Source of the DNA: Deltaproteobacteria bacterium
GTDB taxonomy: Bacteria; Myxococcota_A; UBA9160; JAFDDA01
DNA: 57,301 bases
NCBI GenBank assembly: GCA_019311105.1
Contig: JAFDDA010000046.1
Location: forward strand, 1-57,301
Reading direction: 5' to 3'
In this document: piece by piece, positions 40,663 through 48,955 of the stretch
Position numbering within the stretch: the first letter of the stretch is position 1
Layout: every line of letters starts with the position of its first letter
The notes under the pieces: generated by a model
Seen by the model: only the letters and a program-made list of their open reading frames with translations
Database searches by the model: none
Told to the model about the DNA's origin: nothing
Position numbers and translations under genes: made by a program

Positions 40663-41264
40663 ACTTCCTCCGCCCGAAAATACGGATCGAGCAACTCTCG
40701 CAGGGCCAGCCGGGCCCGGTGCAGCCGGGTCTTCACCGCCCCCGTGCTGATCTCGAGCGCTTTCGCCGTCCCTTCCGTGTCCAGGTCTTCCACGTCCCTT
40801 AGAAGCAGGATCGTCCGATAGGTTTCGGGCAGCTCGGCGATCCGGTCGAGGACGAGCTTTCGCGTCTCCTCGCTCGCAAGGGCCTCATCCGCAGGCTTTC
40901 TCCAGGCTTGGGCCGGACGCTCCAGATGGCCGTCGTCCAGGAATTTGGGCAGCAGGTCGTCGAGCGGCTCCTCGGGCTTCCTGCGCCGCGTCCGGAGCTT
41001 CATGAGGGCCGCGTTCACCACGATCCGGTGGAGCCAGGTGCCCAGGCGCGAGCCGCCCTCGAAGCGGTCGATGGCCCGGAAGGCCGAGAGGAAAGCGTCT
41101 TGGACGGCGTCGGCGGCGTCGTCCTCGTTGCGCAACATCCGCTTCGCGACCGAGAGCATCCGGCCGCCGTGGGTCCGGACGAGTTCCTCGAAGGCTCCGT
41201 CCTCGCCCTGGCGAAGACGTTCGAGCAGCTTGCTCTCGTCGGGCGGAAGCAGAGGCGTGGCCAC
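40659..41264 (-). CDS. ECF-family RNA polymerase sigma factor
   Basis: A 201-residue sigma-70-like factor with region 2 (DAVQDAFLSAFRAIDRFEGGSRLGTWLHRIVVNAALMKLR, about 52-92) and region 4 (LPETYRTILLLRDVEDLDTEGTAKALEISTGAVKTRLHRAR, about 144-185). Start GTG 41264 is chosen because TAACCT ends 7 nt upstream and the divergent TerB gene starts within 30 bp; longer frames would overlap that gene. It is coupled to the zf-HC2 anti-sigma gene. Confidence 0.9.
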   Translation of the reverse strand: MATPLLPPDESKLLERLRQGEDGAFEELVRTHGGRMLSVAKRMLRNEDDAADAVQDAFLSAFRAIDRFEGGSRLGTWLHRIVVNAALMKLRTRRRKPEEPLDDLLPKFLDDGHLERPAQAWRKPADEALASEETRKLVLDRIAELPETYRTILLLRDVEDLDTEGTAKALEISTGAVKTRLHRARLALRELLDPYFRAEEV

Positions 41265-41271
41265 GGAGCGC

Positions 41272-41277
41272 AGGTTA
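41272..41277 (-). promoter_or_regulatory. -10 element for the ECF sigma gene, overlapping a divergent -10
   Basis: On the minus strand TAACCT ends 7 nt before GTG 41264. On the plus strand TACCAT (41276-41281) precedes the TerB start at 41292 by 10 nt. The two boxes share bases, so the promoters would exclude each other. Confidence 0.4.
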
Positions 41278-41291
41278 CCATGGGCGCCGCC

Positions 41292-41819
41292 ATGTCGAGC
41301 CTGCTCCGATTCCTGGGCCTCCGCAGCAGCGAAACCGCCGCCGCCGAACCCGCCGAGACCGATTCGGTCCGCCGCATCGCGGCACGCCTCGACAAGCTCG
41401 ACCCCCAGATCGCCAAGTATCTCGCCGCCTTTTCCTACGTGCTCGCACGGGTCGCCCATGCCGACCTCGAGATCGACGAGGCGGAAACGAACAAGATGCA
41501 GGAGATCGTCCAGGAGGTCGGGCGCTTGTCCGAGGAAGAGGCCGTGCTCGTGGTGGAGATCGCCAAGTCGCAGACGCGCGTGCTCGGCGGGACCGAGAAC
41601 TACGTCGTCACCCGCGAGTTCCGGCGTGTCTCGACGCCCGAACAACGGGGCCGACTGCTCGAGTGCCTCTACGCGGTGGCGGCGGCGGATGGGTCGATCT
41701 CGACCGTGGAAGCCCAGGAGATCCGGAGCATCGCTGAAGAACTCGGCCTCAGCCGGGAGGAAGCGAACTCGCTTCGGTCGCGCTATCGCGACCAGCTCTC
41801 GGTCTTCCAGAAGAGCTAG
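41292..41819 (+). CDS. TerB-like domain protein
   Basis: A 175-residue protein with a TerB/DjlA-N helical bundle: LARVAHADLEIDEAETNKMQEIV and AVAAADGSISTVEAQEIRSIAEEL are two acidic EF-hand-like turns typical of TerB. Role unknown; TerB domains occur in tellurite resistance and membrane stress systems. ATG 41280 is also in frame, but a TSS set by the TACCAT box would favour 41292. It is divergent from the ECF sigma gene. Confidence 0.82.
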   Translation: MSSLLRFLGLRSSETAAAEPAETDSVRRIAARLDKLDPQIAKYLAAFSYVLARVAHADLEIDEAETNKMQEIVQEVGRLSEEEAVLVVEIAKSQTRVLGGTENYVVTREFRRVSTPEQRGRLLECLYAVAAADGSISTVEAQEIRSIAEELGLSREEANSLRSRYRDQLSVFQKS

Positions 41820-41835
41820 GGAGCCGCAGGCTCCC
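41819..41835. terminator. hairpin between convergent TerB and P-loop ATPase genes
   Basis: GGGAGCC-GCA-GGCTCCC, a perfect 7-bp stem beginning in the TerB stop codon and ending 5 bp before the stop of the convergent gene. No T-tract. Confidence 0.55.
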
Positions 41836-41839
41836 GCGA

Positions 41840-42523
41840 TCAGTTCCGGACGAGCAGCAGGGTGCGCGGGTCGAGAGCGACGTGCAGGGCAGAGACGTCC
41901 GGGTTGTCGTGGTCCCGGATGGCGCGCAGCGCCACGGCCCCGTCGCGGGGCTCGAGGGCCAGGATCACACTCGGGTGCTCCGCCGAGGCGGCGAGCCGTT
42001 CGGGAAGGCCATCGACCTTCTCGTCCTTGCAGGCGACTCCCAGCCAGAGTTCGAGGCCCGTCTCGCTCGCGAGTTCGCGCAAGGCCTTCACGTCCGTCGC
42101 AGCGAGGCGCTCGGCCCCGTCCACGATCACGACCGCCGGCTTCGTGCCGGTCTCCTGCTCGAGTTCGAGGGCCTCGCGGAGCTTGCCCACGTGGAACCCC
42201 TCCGAGCCATAGACGCGAATGCTCCGGTTGCGGCTGGCCTCGGCGTGCACCGTGGCGGCGTCTTCGAGCTGGCTCTGGGCGGCCAGGTCGTCGAAGACCG
42301 TCTCGTAGTAGGCGCGGACGTGCTCGACGCTCTCGTCGAGGGCCACGTGCAGGACGTGGCGGTCGCGGAGCATCTCGTCGAGGGCGAGCCCGACGAGGAA
42401 GGAAGACTTGCCGACGCCGTGGCCCGCAAGGACCACACCGAGGTTGCCCGTGCCGAGGCCGCCGTGCAGCCCCTTCTCGAGCAGCCGAACGGGGCTGCGA
42501 GCGGTCAGATAGTCGCGATACAT
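41840..42523 (-). CDS. RecA/KaiC-like P-loop ATPase, orphan
   Basis: A 227-residue NTPase with Walker A GHGVGKSS (34-41) and Walker B around VVIVDGAE (about 131-138), in the order and spacing of RecA/DnaB/KaiC-core proteins. The N-terminus MYRDYLTARSPVRLLEKGLHGGLGTGNLGVVLAG resembles the KaiC presentation strand. It lacks DNA-binding loops I can recognise. SD GGGGGA precedes ATG 42523. It lies 66 bp after fusA in the same direction and may be co-expressed with it. Confidence 0.72.
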   Translation of the reverse strand: MYRDYLTARSPVRLLEKGLHGGLGTGNLGVVLAGHGVGKSSFLVGLALDEMLRDRHVLHVALDESVEHVRAYYETVFDDLAAQSQLEDAATVHAEASRNRSIRVYGSEGFHVGKLREALELEQETGTKPAVVIVDGAERLAATDVKALRELASETGLELWLGVACKDEKVDGLPERLAASAEHPSVILALEPRDGAVALRAIRDHDNPDVSALHVALDPRTLLLVRN

Positions 42524-42589
42524 GAATCCCCCTGATGCGGGCGGCGCGCCGCCGCCCCGGGTCGAGAGTCTGCGCCTCGGAGGCGCGCT

Positions 42590-44689
42590 CTACTCGTCGT
42601 CGTCCTTGCCGGTGGCCTGCTCGGCGAACTTCGCCTTGAGCTCGGTCGAAACCTCGGCCGGCACGGCCACGTAACGGGCGAACTCCATGGTGAACTCCGC
42701 CTTGCCCTGGCTCGCGGAGCGCAGGTCGGTGGCGTAGCCGAACATGTCGGCCAGCGGCACCTCGGCCTCCACCCGGCAGAAGTCGCCCTCTTCCTCGCTG
42801 GTGCCGATCACCTGACCGCGGCGCTGCATGATGGTCTTGATGTAGGTGCCCTGGAATTCCGAGGGCCCTTCGACCGCGAGCTTCATGACCGGCTCGAGGA
42901 TCACGGGCTTGGTCCTCGAGTAGACCTCGCGGAAGGCGCCGCGGGCGGCGGACTGGAAGGCCATGTCCGACGAATCCACCGAGTGGGCCTGGCCATCGTC
43001 GACCACGACCTTCACGCCGACGACCGGGAAGCCGATCAGGCGCCCCTTGTCCATCATGGAGCGGAAGCCCTTCTCCACGGCCGGGATGTACTCCGTCGGG
43101 ATCGAGGCGCCCTTGATCGCGCTCGAGAACTCGAAGCCATCGCCGCCCTCGATGGGCTCGATGTAGCCACCGACCCGCGCGTACTGGCCCGAACCACCGG
43201 TCTGCTTCTTGTGCGTGTAGTTGAACTCGGCGCGGCGCCCGACCGTCTCGCGGTAGGCCACCTGGGGCTGTCCGGTCTCGACCGGGCAGTCGTACTCGCG
43301 CGCCATGCGCTCCGTGTAGACGTCGAGGTGCAGCTCGCCCATGCCGGAGATGATCGTCTGGCCGCTCTCCGGGTCGACGAACGAGCGGAACGTCGGGTCC
43401 TCGCGCACGAAGCGACCGAGGGCCTTGCCCATGTTGTCCGAGGTCTTCTTGTCCTTCGGCTCGATCGAGAAGGAGATCACCGGCTCGGGCACGTGCATGG
43501 AACTCATGGCCACGTCGATCGTACCATCGGTGAACGTGTCACCCGAGGCGCAGTCGATTCCGAACAGCGCGACGATGTCGCCGGAGCATGCGGTTTCGAT
43601 GTCCTCCATCTTGTTCGAGTGCATCCGCACCAGCCGCCCGACCTTGTGCTTCTTCTGGGTCCGCGCGTTGAAGATGTTGTCGCCCTTGTTGAGGCGGCCT
43701 TGATAGACCCGGATGTAGGTCAGCTGGCCGTAGCGGCCCTCGTCGAGCTTGAAGGCCAGCGCGACCATGGGCTTGGTCGGATCCGAGGGCAGGACGATCG
43801 TGGCCTCGTCGTTGGTGAGGTCGACGCCCGTGTTCTCCACGTCGAGCGGGCTCGGCAGGTAGCGCACCACCGAGTCGAGCAGCGGCTGGACGCCCTTGTT
43901 CTTGTAGGCGGAGCCGACGTAGACGGGAACGAGGTCGAGGGCCACCACGCCATTGCGCACGGCCTCGTGGATCAGCTCTTCCGTGACGTTCTCTTCGAGA
44001 ATCGCCTCCATCAGCTCGTCCGAGAACATGGAGACCGCATCCAGCATGTTTTCCCGGGCAGCGTTGGCCGCATCGACCAGGTCGGCGGGGATCTCGGCCA
44101 CCTCGATCTCTTCGCCGTTCTCTCCGTGGAAGAAGAAAGCCTTCATCGTGATGAGGTCGACGGCGCCCTCGTGCTCGTTCTCGAGCCCGATCGGGATCTG
44201 CATCATCACGGCGTTCAGCTTCAGCTTGTCGCGCAGCTGCTGGGTCACGCGCTCGGGGTTCGCGCCGGAGCGGTCGCACTTGTTGATGAAGGCGAGGCGC
44301 GGGACCTTGTAGCGGCGCATCTGGCGGTCGACGGTCATGGACTGCGACTGCACGCCCGCAACACCACAAAGCACGAGGATCGCGCCATCGAGCACGCGCA
44401 GGGCGCGCTCGACTTCGATGGTGAAGTCGACGTGGCCAGGGGTGTCGATGATGTTGACGTGGTGATCGTTCCACTCGCAGTAGGTCGCGGCGGACGTGAT
44501 CGTGATGCCGCGCTCCTTCTCGAGCTCCATGTGGTCCATGGTGGCGCCGGCGCCATCCTTGCCACGAACCTCGTGGATCGCGTGGATCTTGTTCGTGTAG
44601 AAGAGGATCCGCTCGGTCAGCGTCGTCTTCCCGGAGTCGATGTGTGCGCTGATTCCGATGTTTCGGACTTGTTCGAGGTCGCTCGCCAT
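42590..44689 (-). CDS. fusA: elongation factor G, spdEFG1/mitochondrial EF-G1-like
   Basis: A 699-residue translational GTPase: P-loop AHIDSGKTT (15-23), switch region [27 protein letters not shown] and NKCDRSG, then EF-G domains II-V. The effector segment reads [14 protein letters not shown], which matches the RGKDG-x-GA-x-MD pattern of mitochondrial EF-G1 and spirochaete/planctomycete/delta-type spdEFG1 rather than the GEVHDGAATMDW of canonical EF-G. It would mainly promote translocation, with a second spdEFG2 elsewhere for recycling; that is family knowledge, not visible here. GTG 44698 is an alternative start. A long structured leader precedes it. Confidence 0.92.
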   Translation of the reverse strand: MASDLEQVRNIGISAHIDSGKTTLTERILFYTNKIHAIHEVRGKDGAGATMDHMELEKERGITITSAATYCEWNDHHVNIIDTPGHVDFTIEVERALRVLDGAILVLCGVAGVQSQSMTVDRQMRRYKVPRLAFINKCDRSGANPERVTQQLRDKLKLNAVMMQIPIGLENEHEGAVDLITMKAFFFHGENGEEIEVAEIPADLVDAANAARENMLDAVSMFSDELMEAILEENVTEELIHEAVRNGVVALDLVPVYVGSAYKNKGVQPLLDSVVRYLPSPLDVENTGVDLTNDEATIVLPSDPTKPMVALAFKLDEGRYGQLTYIRVYQGRLNKGDNIFNARTQKKHKVGRLVRMHSNKMEDIETACSGDIVALFGIDCASGDTFTDGTIDVAMSSMHVPEPVISFSIEPKDKKTSDNMGKALGRFVREDPTFRSFVDPESGQTIISGMGELHLDVYTERMAREYDCPVETGQPQVAYRETVGRRAEFNYTHKKQTGGSGQYARVGGYIEPIEGGDGFEFSSAIKGASIPTEYIPAVEKGFRSMMDKGRLIGFPVVGVKVVVDDGQAHSVDSSDMAFQSAARGAFREVYSRTKPVILEPVMKLAVEGPSEFQGTYIKTIMQRRGQVIGTSEEEGDFCRVEAEVPLADMFGYATDLRSASQGKAEFTMEFARYVAVPAEVSTELKAKFAEQATGKDDDE

Positions 44690-45005
44690 GGTCTTCACCG
44701 CCGCGGTAACGGAATGAGGCCCGCCGCTCCCCCTCCCATGGGGGACTCGGTAAAGAGCCCGTTTCGATTCGGATGAGGTCGCGCGGCTTTCGGAGCGGCC
44801 GGCGCGGCCTGAAAGTAGGTGTCCCCGTTTCCCCGCCAGGTGACTGCCAGGGCCTCTCCTGGCGGGCTCACCGGCCTTCCATCGGCTGGCGGAGTGAACG
44901 GCACGAGCCCGTTCCTCGGAACGGCCCAAGCCCGTTCTTCGGGCCGAGGAATCTAGCCTTTTCAGGGAGATCCGCCATCCGGCGGGCACCCTGGCTCGCG
45001 GGGAG
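44690..45005 (-). promoter_or_regulatory. 316-bp fusA upstream region with tandem stem-loops
   Basis: No gene is supported. A TAGATT box (44950-44955, minus strand) is the best -10 and would give a ~250-nt leader. Within it are two similar 19-bp dyads, 44896-44914 and 44919-44937, each GAACGG-N7-CCGTTC. Arms can also pair between dyads, allowing alternative folds. A regulatory role is inferred; one dyad might instead terminate the amidohydrolase transcript. Confidence 0.4.
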
Positions 45006-46199
45006 TCAGGCCAGCAGCGTCTCCGCGCTCCCACGCAGGAGAGCGTCCCGAGCCCCCGTGTCGCCCCGGGTGACGATCAGGATCTTCGCCAGGGTCACGG
45101 CCAGGTGGTAGAAGGGCCAGTCGCTCCCGAAGACCAGCCGGTCGGGGCCCAGGGCTCGGAGCGCCTGGTCGATCTGACTGACCCCGAGGGACGAGATCCC
45201 GAGCCAGACGTTCCGGTGGGCCTGGGCGATGGGGATGGCCCGCTCGAGGTCGCGTGCGCCCCCGTGGCCGAAGACGAAGCGCACGTTCGGGAAGCTCGAA
45301 ACCGCCGGCTCATAGCGGCGCATGAGGGCGAATTTGCGGATGCGCTCGGGCTCGATCCCGGACCGCCCGGCGTGGAAGACGACGGGTAGGTCGAGCTCCT
45401 CACAGACGGCGTAGACCGCCATGGCACCGGGGGCATCGGCGAAGAAGCGCTGCATCTCGGGGTGGAGCTTCACGCCCTGGGCGCCGGCCGCGGCGTAGGC
45501 ACGGAGCTTCTCGGGCGCGTCGTCGTCGTTCGGGTCGACCGAAGCGAAGGGCAGCAGCCGATCCCCCCAGCCGTTGTCGCGAATGGCACGCGTCCAGCGC
45601 TCGGTGAGCGAGCCCGCAAACGGAAGCGACAAGGCGATGGGCAAGATCGCCGCCTGGGCCACACCGACATCGTCCATCTCGGCGAGTAGGTTCGCGGCGG
45701 TGTGGGTCTGGGTGGCGCCTCGCGCGAACGCGCCCGCGAGGAACTCCCGCGGCAAGGCGTCGTGCTCGGCGTCGGTGAAGTTGCCGTTCACGTAGCGGTC
45801 GAGGTCGAGGTCGCAGCCCGGGTCGGCACCGTCGCAATCGAGCAGGTGGCGGACGCGCTCGCTCCGTTTCGTCGGGTCGAGGGGGCGGTAGACGTCCATC
45901 CCGAAGTGCGCGTGGATGTCGATGATGCCGGGCAGCTCCGCCGTGGTGCGCAGCCGGCCCTCGGGGCTGAGTTCGAACCACGGCAGCTCGGCGAGGCCGC
46001 GGTAGCCCCGGAAGCGGAGCGCGCCAAACCGGCCGCGCCCGGCCTGCGCGGCCTCGGCTGCGATCTGCTGGTCGAGACGCGCGGCGTCCTCGGCGGTGTA
46101 GTCACCTGGGTCGGAGTCCCGGCCGCAGCCCAGGGCCAGGCCCGACGGCAGGCCGGCGAACAACAGACGGTTGAACGCGCGTCGATCGAGACCGCCCAC
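45006..46199 (-). CDS. Tat-lipoprotein amidohydrolase (amidohydrolase_2 family)
   Basis: A 397-residue TIM-barrel hydrolase. The N-terminus has a twin-arginine pattern [11 protein letters not shown] (6-16) followed by lipobox LALGC (Cys25), so it is folded before export and lipid-anchored. Metal/catalytic motifs: DIHAHFG (His96, His98), [25 protein letters not shown] and FGSDWPF with the final Asp. Substrate unknown; relatives include decarboxylases and lactone hydrolases. Start GTG 46199 lies 1 nt after the stop of the formyltransferase-like gene, so the two are an operon. Confidence 0.85.
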   Translation of the reverse strand: MGGLDRRAFNRLLFAGLPSGLALGCGRDSDPGDYTAEDAARLDQQIAAEAAQAGRGRFGALRFRGYRGLAELPWFELSPEGRLRTTAELPGIIDIHAHFGMDVYRPLDPTKRSERVRHLLDCDGADPGCDLDLDRYVNGNFTDAEHDALPREFLAGAFARGATQTHTAANLLAEMDDVGVAQAAILPIALSLPFAGSLTERWTRAIRDNGWGDRLLPFASVDPNDDDAPEKLRAYAAAGAQGVKLHPEMQRFFADAPGAMAVYAVCEELDLPVVFHAGRSGIEPERIRKFALMRRYEPAVSSFPNVRFVFGHGGARDLERAIPIAQAHRNVWLGISSLGVSQIDQALRALGPDRLVFGSDWPFYHLAVTLAKILIVTRGDTGARDALLRGSAETLLA

Positions 46200-46200
46200 C

Positions 46201-47127
46201 CTAGGAGAGCCGATCGCCGACTTCGAGGCCCGAAACCGTGGCGGGGGCCTTCTTGGCGTCACCGAGGCGCGCCTTCTTGATTGCGATCGCTCCGCCCGAG
46301 GCGGCGACGAGCAAGGTGTCGCCATCCGCGGCCATGATCGTCCCCGGCGCCGCGCCGCTCGCAGCCTCGCGCAGGCCACCGCCGAAGAGCCGCACGGGCT
46401 CGTCACCACGCAGGGCGTGAGCCCCGGGCTGCGGGTCGCAGCCGCGGATCAGGCGGTCGATCTCCTGGGCGGGCCGCGCCCAATCGATACGGGCGGCCTC
46501 GTCGTCGAGACGCGGCTGGAAGCTCACGCCCTCCTCGGTCTGGGCGAGGGGCTTCGCGGTGCCGGCCGCTACGGCGGCCACCGCCTCCGCCATCGCCTCG
46601 AGGCCCAGGGGGTAGAGGTGGTCGAAATACAGGCTCGCGGCCGTCTCGGCCGGGCCAATCTCGACCCCGCCCTTCTGCACCACGATGGGCCCTGTGTCCA
46701 ATCCCTCGTCCGGCTGGAAGACCGTGACGCCCGACACCGACGCCCCCAGGATGATCTGCCATGGAATGGCGGTACCGCCGCGATAGGCAGGCAGGAGCGA
46801 GGGATGGAAGCAGAGCGAGCCGAGCCGGGGCGCGTCGACGATCTCGGGCGGCAGGATCACGGTGGTGAACGGCATCACGTTCAGGTCGGCGCCGAGCGCC
46901 AGGTATTCCTCGACGAGCTCGGGCAGCGCCTCGCCCTTGCGGCGGAAGCGGCGGTGGCGGAAGAGCGGCAGACCGCGGGCCTCGGCCTCTGCGGCCAAGG
47001 GGTCCGCCCGGCCGCCGGCGTCGGGCGGGACGTGGACACCGACCACCTCGTGGCCGTCGTCGAGGAGCCGTGTGGTGACGTCCTTGCCGAACGGAGCCTG
47101 GCCGAAGATCGCGATGCGGAGCGACAT
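46201..47127 (-). CDS. formyltetrahydrofolate hydrolase/formyltransferase, ALDH1L1 N-domain-like
   Basis: A 308-residue protein that matches the hydrolase domain of 10-formyltetrahydrofolate dehydrogenase more than Fmt: IAIFGQAPFGKDV, HEVVGVHVPPDAGGRADPL, FHPSLLPAYRGGTAIPW (His108), TVFQPDEGLDTGPIVVQ (Asp144). Catalytic His and Asp are kept; the Asn of Fmt (N-x-H) is replaced. A C-terminal Fmt_C-like domain (about 205-308) follows, but no carrier or ALDH domain. It likely acts on 10-formyl-THF or an unusual formyl acceptor. ATG 47127 is leaderless-type. Confidence 0.85.
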   Translation of the reverse strand: MSLRIAIFGQAPFGKDVTTRLLDDGHEVVGVHVPPDAGGRADPLAAEAEARGLPLFRHRRFRRKGEALPELVEEYLALGADLNVMPFTTVILPPEIVDAPRLGSLCFHPSLLPAYRGGTAIPWQIILGASVSGVTVFQPDEGLDTGPIVVQKGGVEIGPAETAASLYFDHLYPLGLEAMAEAVAAVAAGTAKPLAQTEEGVSFQPRLDDEAARIDWARPAQEIDRLIRGCDPQPGAHALRGDEPVRLFGGGLREAASGAAPGTIMAADGDTLLVAASGGAIAIKKARLGDAKKAPATVSGLEVGDRLS

Positions 47128-47134
47128 GGCGCGC

Positions 47135-47140
47135 AGTGTA
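47135..47140 (-). promoter_or_regulatory. -10 element for the formyltransferase-like gene (leaderless)
   Basis: On the minus strand TACACT ends exactly 7 nt before ATG 47127, with no SD. Confidence 0.5.
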
Positions 47141-47256
47141 CACGGGCGGGACAGGCCCAACGGCCCGAATCGGCAGCCGTGGATGGGCGTCGGGGTAGCG
47201 GTCGGGCGCCGCGCGAAGCAACATTCCGCCGGCGGCGAATCGGAGGGGGGGACCGC

Positions 47257-48132
47257 TTGCACTCCAGAACCCAGGGCATCGGGCATCGGCTTCGCGCTCT
47301 CGGCGCGGGCATCGTGATGCTCGGCCTCGCGGCCTGCCAGTCGACTCCAACGCCCGCGGCCCCGGCGCCCACCCACGAAGGAACCAACGCGATCCTCTGG
47401 CTGCAGACCGCCGCCGAGTATCGCGCCGCCACGCTTCAGGCCTTTCGCTCGGCGACTCTCCACCTCGAGCGCGCCCTCGCCGACCCCACCTGGAGCGCGG
47501 CACTGGAACAGCAAGGCGAGTTCGGCGCGCTCCCGCCGGCCATCATCCTCGACATGGACGAAGCCATCATCCGCAGCGACCGTTTCCAGGCGGGGCTCGT
47601 GAAGAACGACGGGCACTACAGCCTGGAAGTCTGGAACGACTGGGTTCGGACGGAGACGTCCGAGGCGATCTCCGGGGCTCTCGAATACGCCCGGGAGGCG
47701 CGCGAGCGGGGCATCAAGATCTTCTACGTCACGAACCGCACCGCCGAAGTCGAGGCCTCGAGCCTCGCGACACTCCGCAAGCTCGGCTTTCCGGTGGAAG
47801 GCGGCTTGGAAGACCTCCTGACCCAACACGAGCGGCCCGAATGGGGCTCGGACAAGTCGTCGAGGCGAGCCGTCGTGTGCCGCACGCACCGGGTCATCCA
47901 GATCGTGGGCGACAACCTGAACGACTTCACCAGCGGCGCCCACTCTTCGCTCGACCGCCGGCTCGCGCTCACCAACCGCTACGCCGACTACTGGGGTTCG
48001 CGCTGGATCGTGATGCCGAACCCGTCCTATGGCGGGTGGGACGGGGCTCTGTTCGAGTACGACTGGAGCCTGTCCCGTGGCGAGATCCTCGACCGCAAGC
48101 GCGAGCATTTGAAGACCACGGAAGACGACTGA
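47257..48132 (+). CDS. class III (e(P4)-like) HAD acid phosphatase lipoprotein
   Basis: A 291-residue lipoprotein with lipobox LAAC (Cys27). The HAD nucleophile motif is IILDMDEAII (Asp99, Asp101), with FYVTNRTAEVEASSLATLRKLGF as motif II and IVGDNLNDF as motif IV. Outer-membrane e(P4) enzymes dephosphorylate nucleotides and small phosphomonoesters. The residues after DMDE (AIIRSD instead of TVLDNS) are unusual. Start TTG 47257 is preceded by a G-rich AGGGGGG; no ATG fits before the lipobox. Confidence 0.87.
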   Translation: MHSRTQGIGHRLRALGAGIVMLGLAACQSTPTPAAPAPTHEGTNAILWLQTAAEYRAATLQAFRSATLHLERALADPTWSAALEQQGEFGALPPAIILDMDEAIIRSDRFQAGLVKNDGHYSLEVWNDWVRTETSEAISGALEYAREARERGIKIFYVTNRTAEVEASSLATLRKLGFPVEGGLEDLLTQHERPEWGSDKSSRRAVVCRTHRVIQIVGDNLNDFTSGAHSSLDRRLALTNRYADYWGSRWIVMPNPSYGGWDGALFEYDWSLSRGEILDRKREHLKTTEDD

Positions 48133-48190
48133 CCAGAGCGGGTTTTCGACCTGGGAGAGCCTGCGGCGAATGGCTCGCTGCGCCTGACGA

Positions 48191-48293
48191 ATGACGAAGG
48201 GGACGGTTCTCTTTGATGACGAAACCAGGGCCTGTGCCAGGATGCCAGCGTCTTGGTGGTTTCGTCATCAAAGAGAACCGTCCCCTTCGTCAT
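48191..48293. mobile_element. MITE/REP-like element with 37-bp perfect inverted repeats
   Basis: The arms 48191-48227 and 48257-48293 are perfect reverse complements over 37 bp, separated by a 29-bp centre that contains its own CCTG-TGC-CAGG hairpin. The element has no ORF of its own. The right arm ends in the stop codon of the LbH acyltransferase gene (48293). The core GGGGACGGTTCTCTTTG resembles sequences I associate with RAYT (REP-associated tyrosine transposase) loci, from memory. Confidence 0.75.
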
Positions 48294-48955
48294 CAGGGAG
48301 TCTGGCTGCGGTCTCCGACCTGGCCTCTTAGTTGGGCGGGGGCGCCTACGGCGACTCGGTGGTCGGGGACGTCGTGGGTGACGACGGAGCGGCAGCCGAT
48401 GACGGCGTGGGCTCCGATGGTGACACCGCGCAGCACGGTGACGTCGCTAGCGACCCAGGCGTGATCCCCGATGGTGACGGGCTCGCGGCGCTCCGGGTGC
48501 TCGGAGTCGAAGTCGTGCTGGTCCGCATCGAAGACCCGTGCGCCCGGGCCCACCCAGGCGCGACGGCCCAGCGTCATGCGCGTCTTGCAACTCAGGTGGG
48601 CGCCGTTCAAGAAGCACTCCGGGCCCATCCGCAGCGTGGCGCCTTCGAAGACCGCGATGACGACGGGGCCGAGGTCCGTGCGCAGCCACGTCCCCGGGCC
48701 GATCTCGACGTCGGCGCCGGGCTCGAGCAGGAAGCGGAGCGCATCGGGCGTCCGCTCGCTGACGACGCCCGGGCCGATCTTCAGGCGGGCGCCCTCCCCC
48801 AACTGAAAGCGGGCGACAGCCAGACTGCTGCTGGCGGTGGGGTCGATCTCGAGGCCAGGGTGCTGGCGGGCGAGTCGGCGGAGCGTGCGCCGGTCGCGGC
48901 GGGCGGTGCGGAGGAGACGCTGGCGAAGCGCCGCGTGGCGCAGCCTCGCGAGCAT
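48293..48955 (-). CDS. left-handed beta-helix (hexapeptide) acyltransferase
   Basis: A 220-residue LbH acyltransferase of the WbbJ/maltose O-acetyltransferase kind. Hexapeptide turns run through most of the protein (IGPGTWLRTD, VGPGARVFDADQHDFD, IGDHAWVASDVTVLRGVTIG, AVIGCRSVVTHDV), with the catalytic-type His in DADQHDFD. It probably acetylates a cell-surface sugar. ATG 48955 overlaps the infA stop (TGATG). The C-terminus ends at a MITE-like inverted repeat whose edge supplies the T of the stop codon. Confidence 0.87.
   Translation of the reverse strand: MLARLRHAALRQRLLRTARRDRRTLRRLARQHPGLEIDPTASSSLAVARFQLGEGARLKIGPGVVSERTPDALRFLLEPGADVEIGPGTWLRTDLGPVVIAVFEGATLRMGPECFLNGAHLSCKTRMTLGRRAWVGPGARVFDADQHDFDSEHPERREPVTIGDHAWVASDVTVLRGVTIGAHAVIGCRSVVTHDVPDHRVAVGAPAQLRGQVGDRSQTP

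Noticed and set aside
42983..44776. 597-codon plus-strand frame opposite fusA
   Set aside because: Complement of the conserved EF-G coding sequence; no family features.
47257..48132. True e(P4) with the canonical DMDETVLDNS motif
   Set aside because: The nucleophile block is DMDEAIIRSD, so the family call is kept but substrate equivalence is not claimed.
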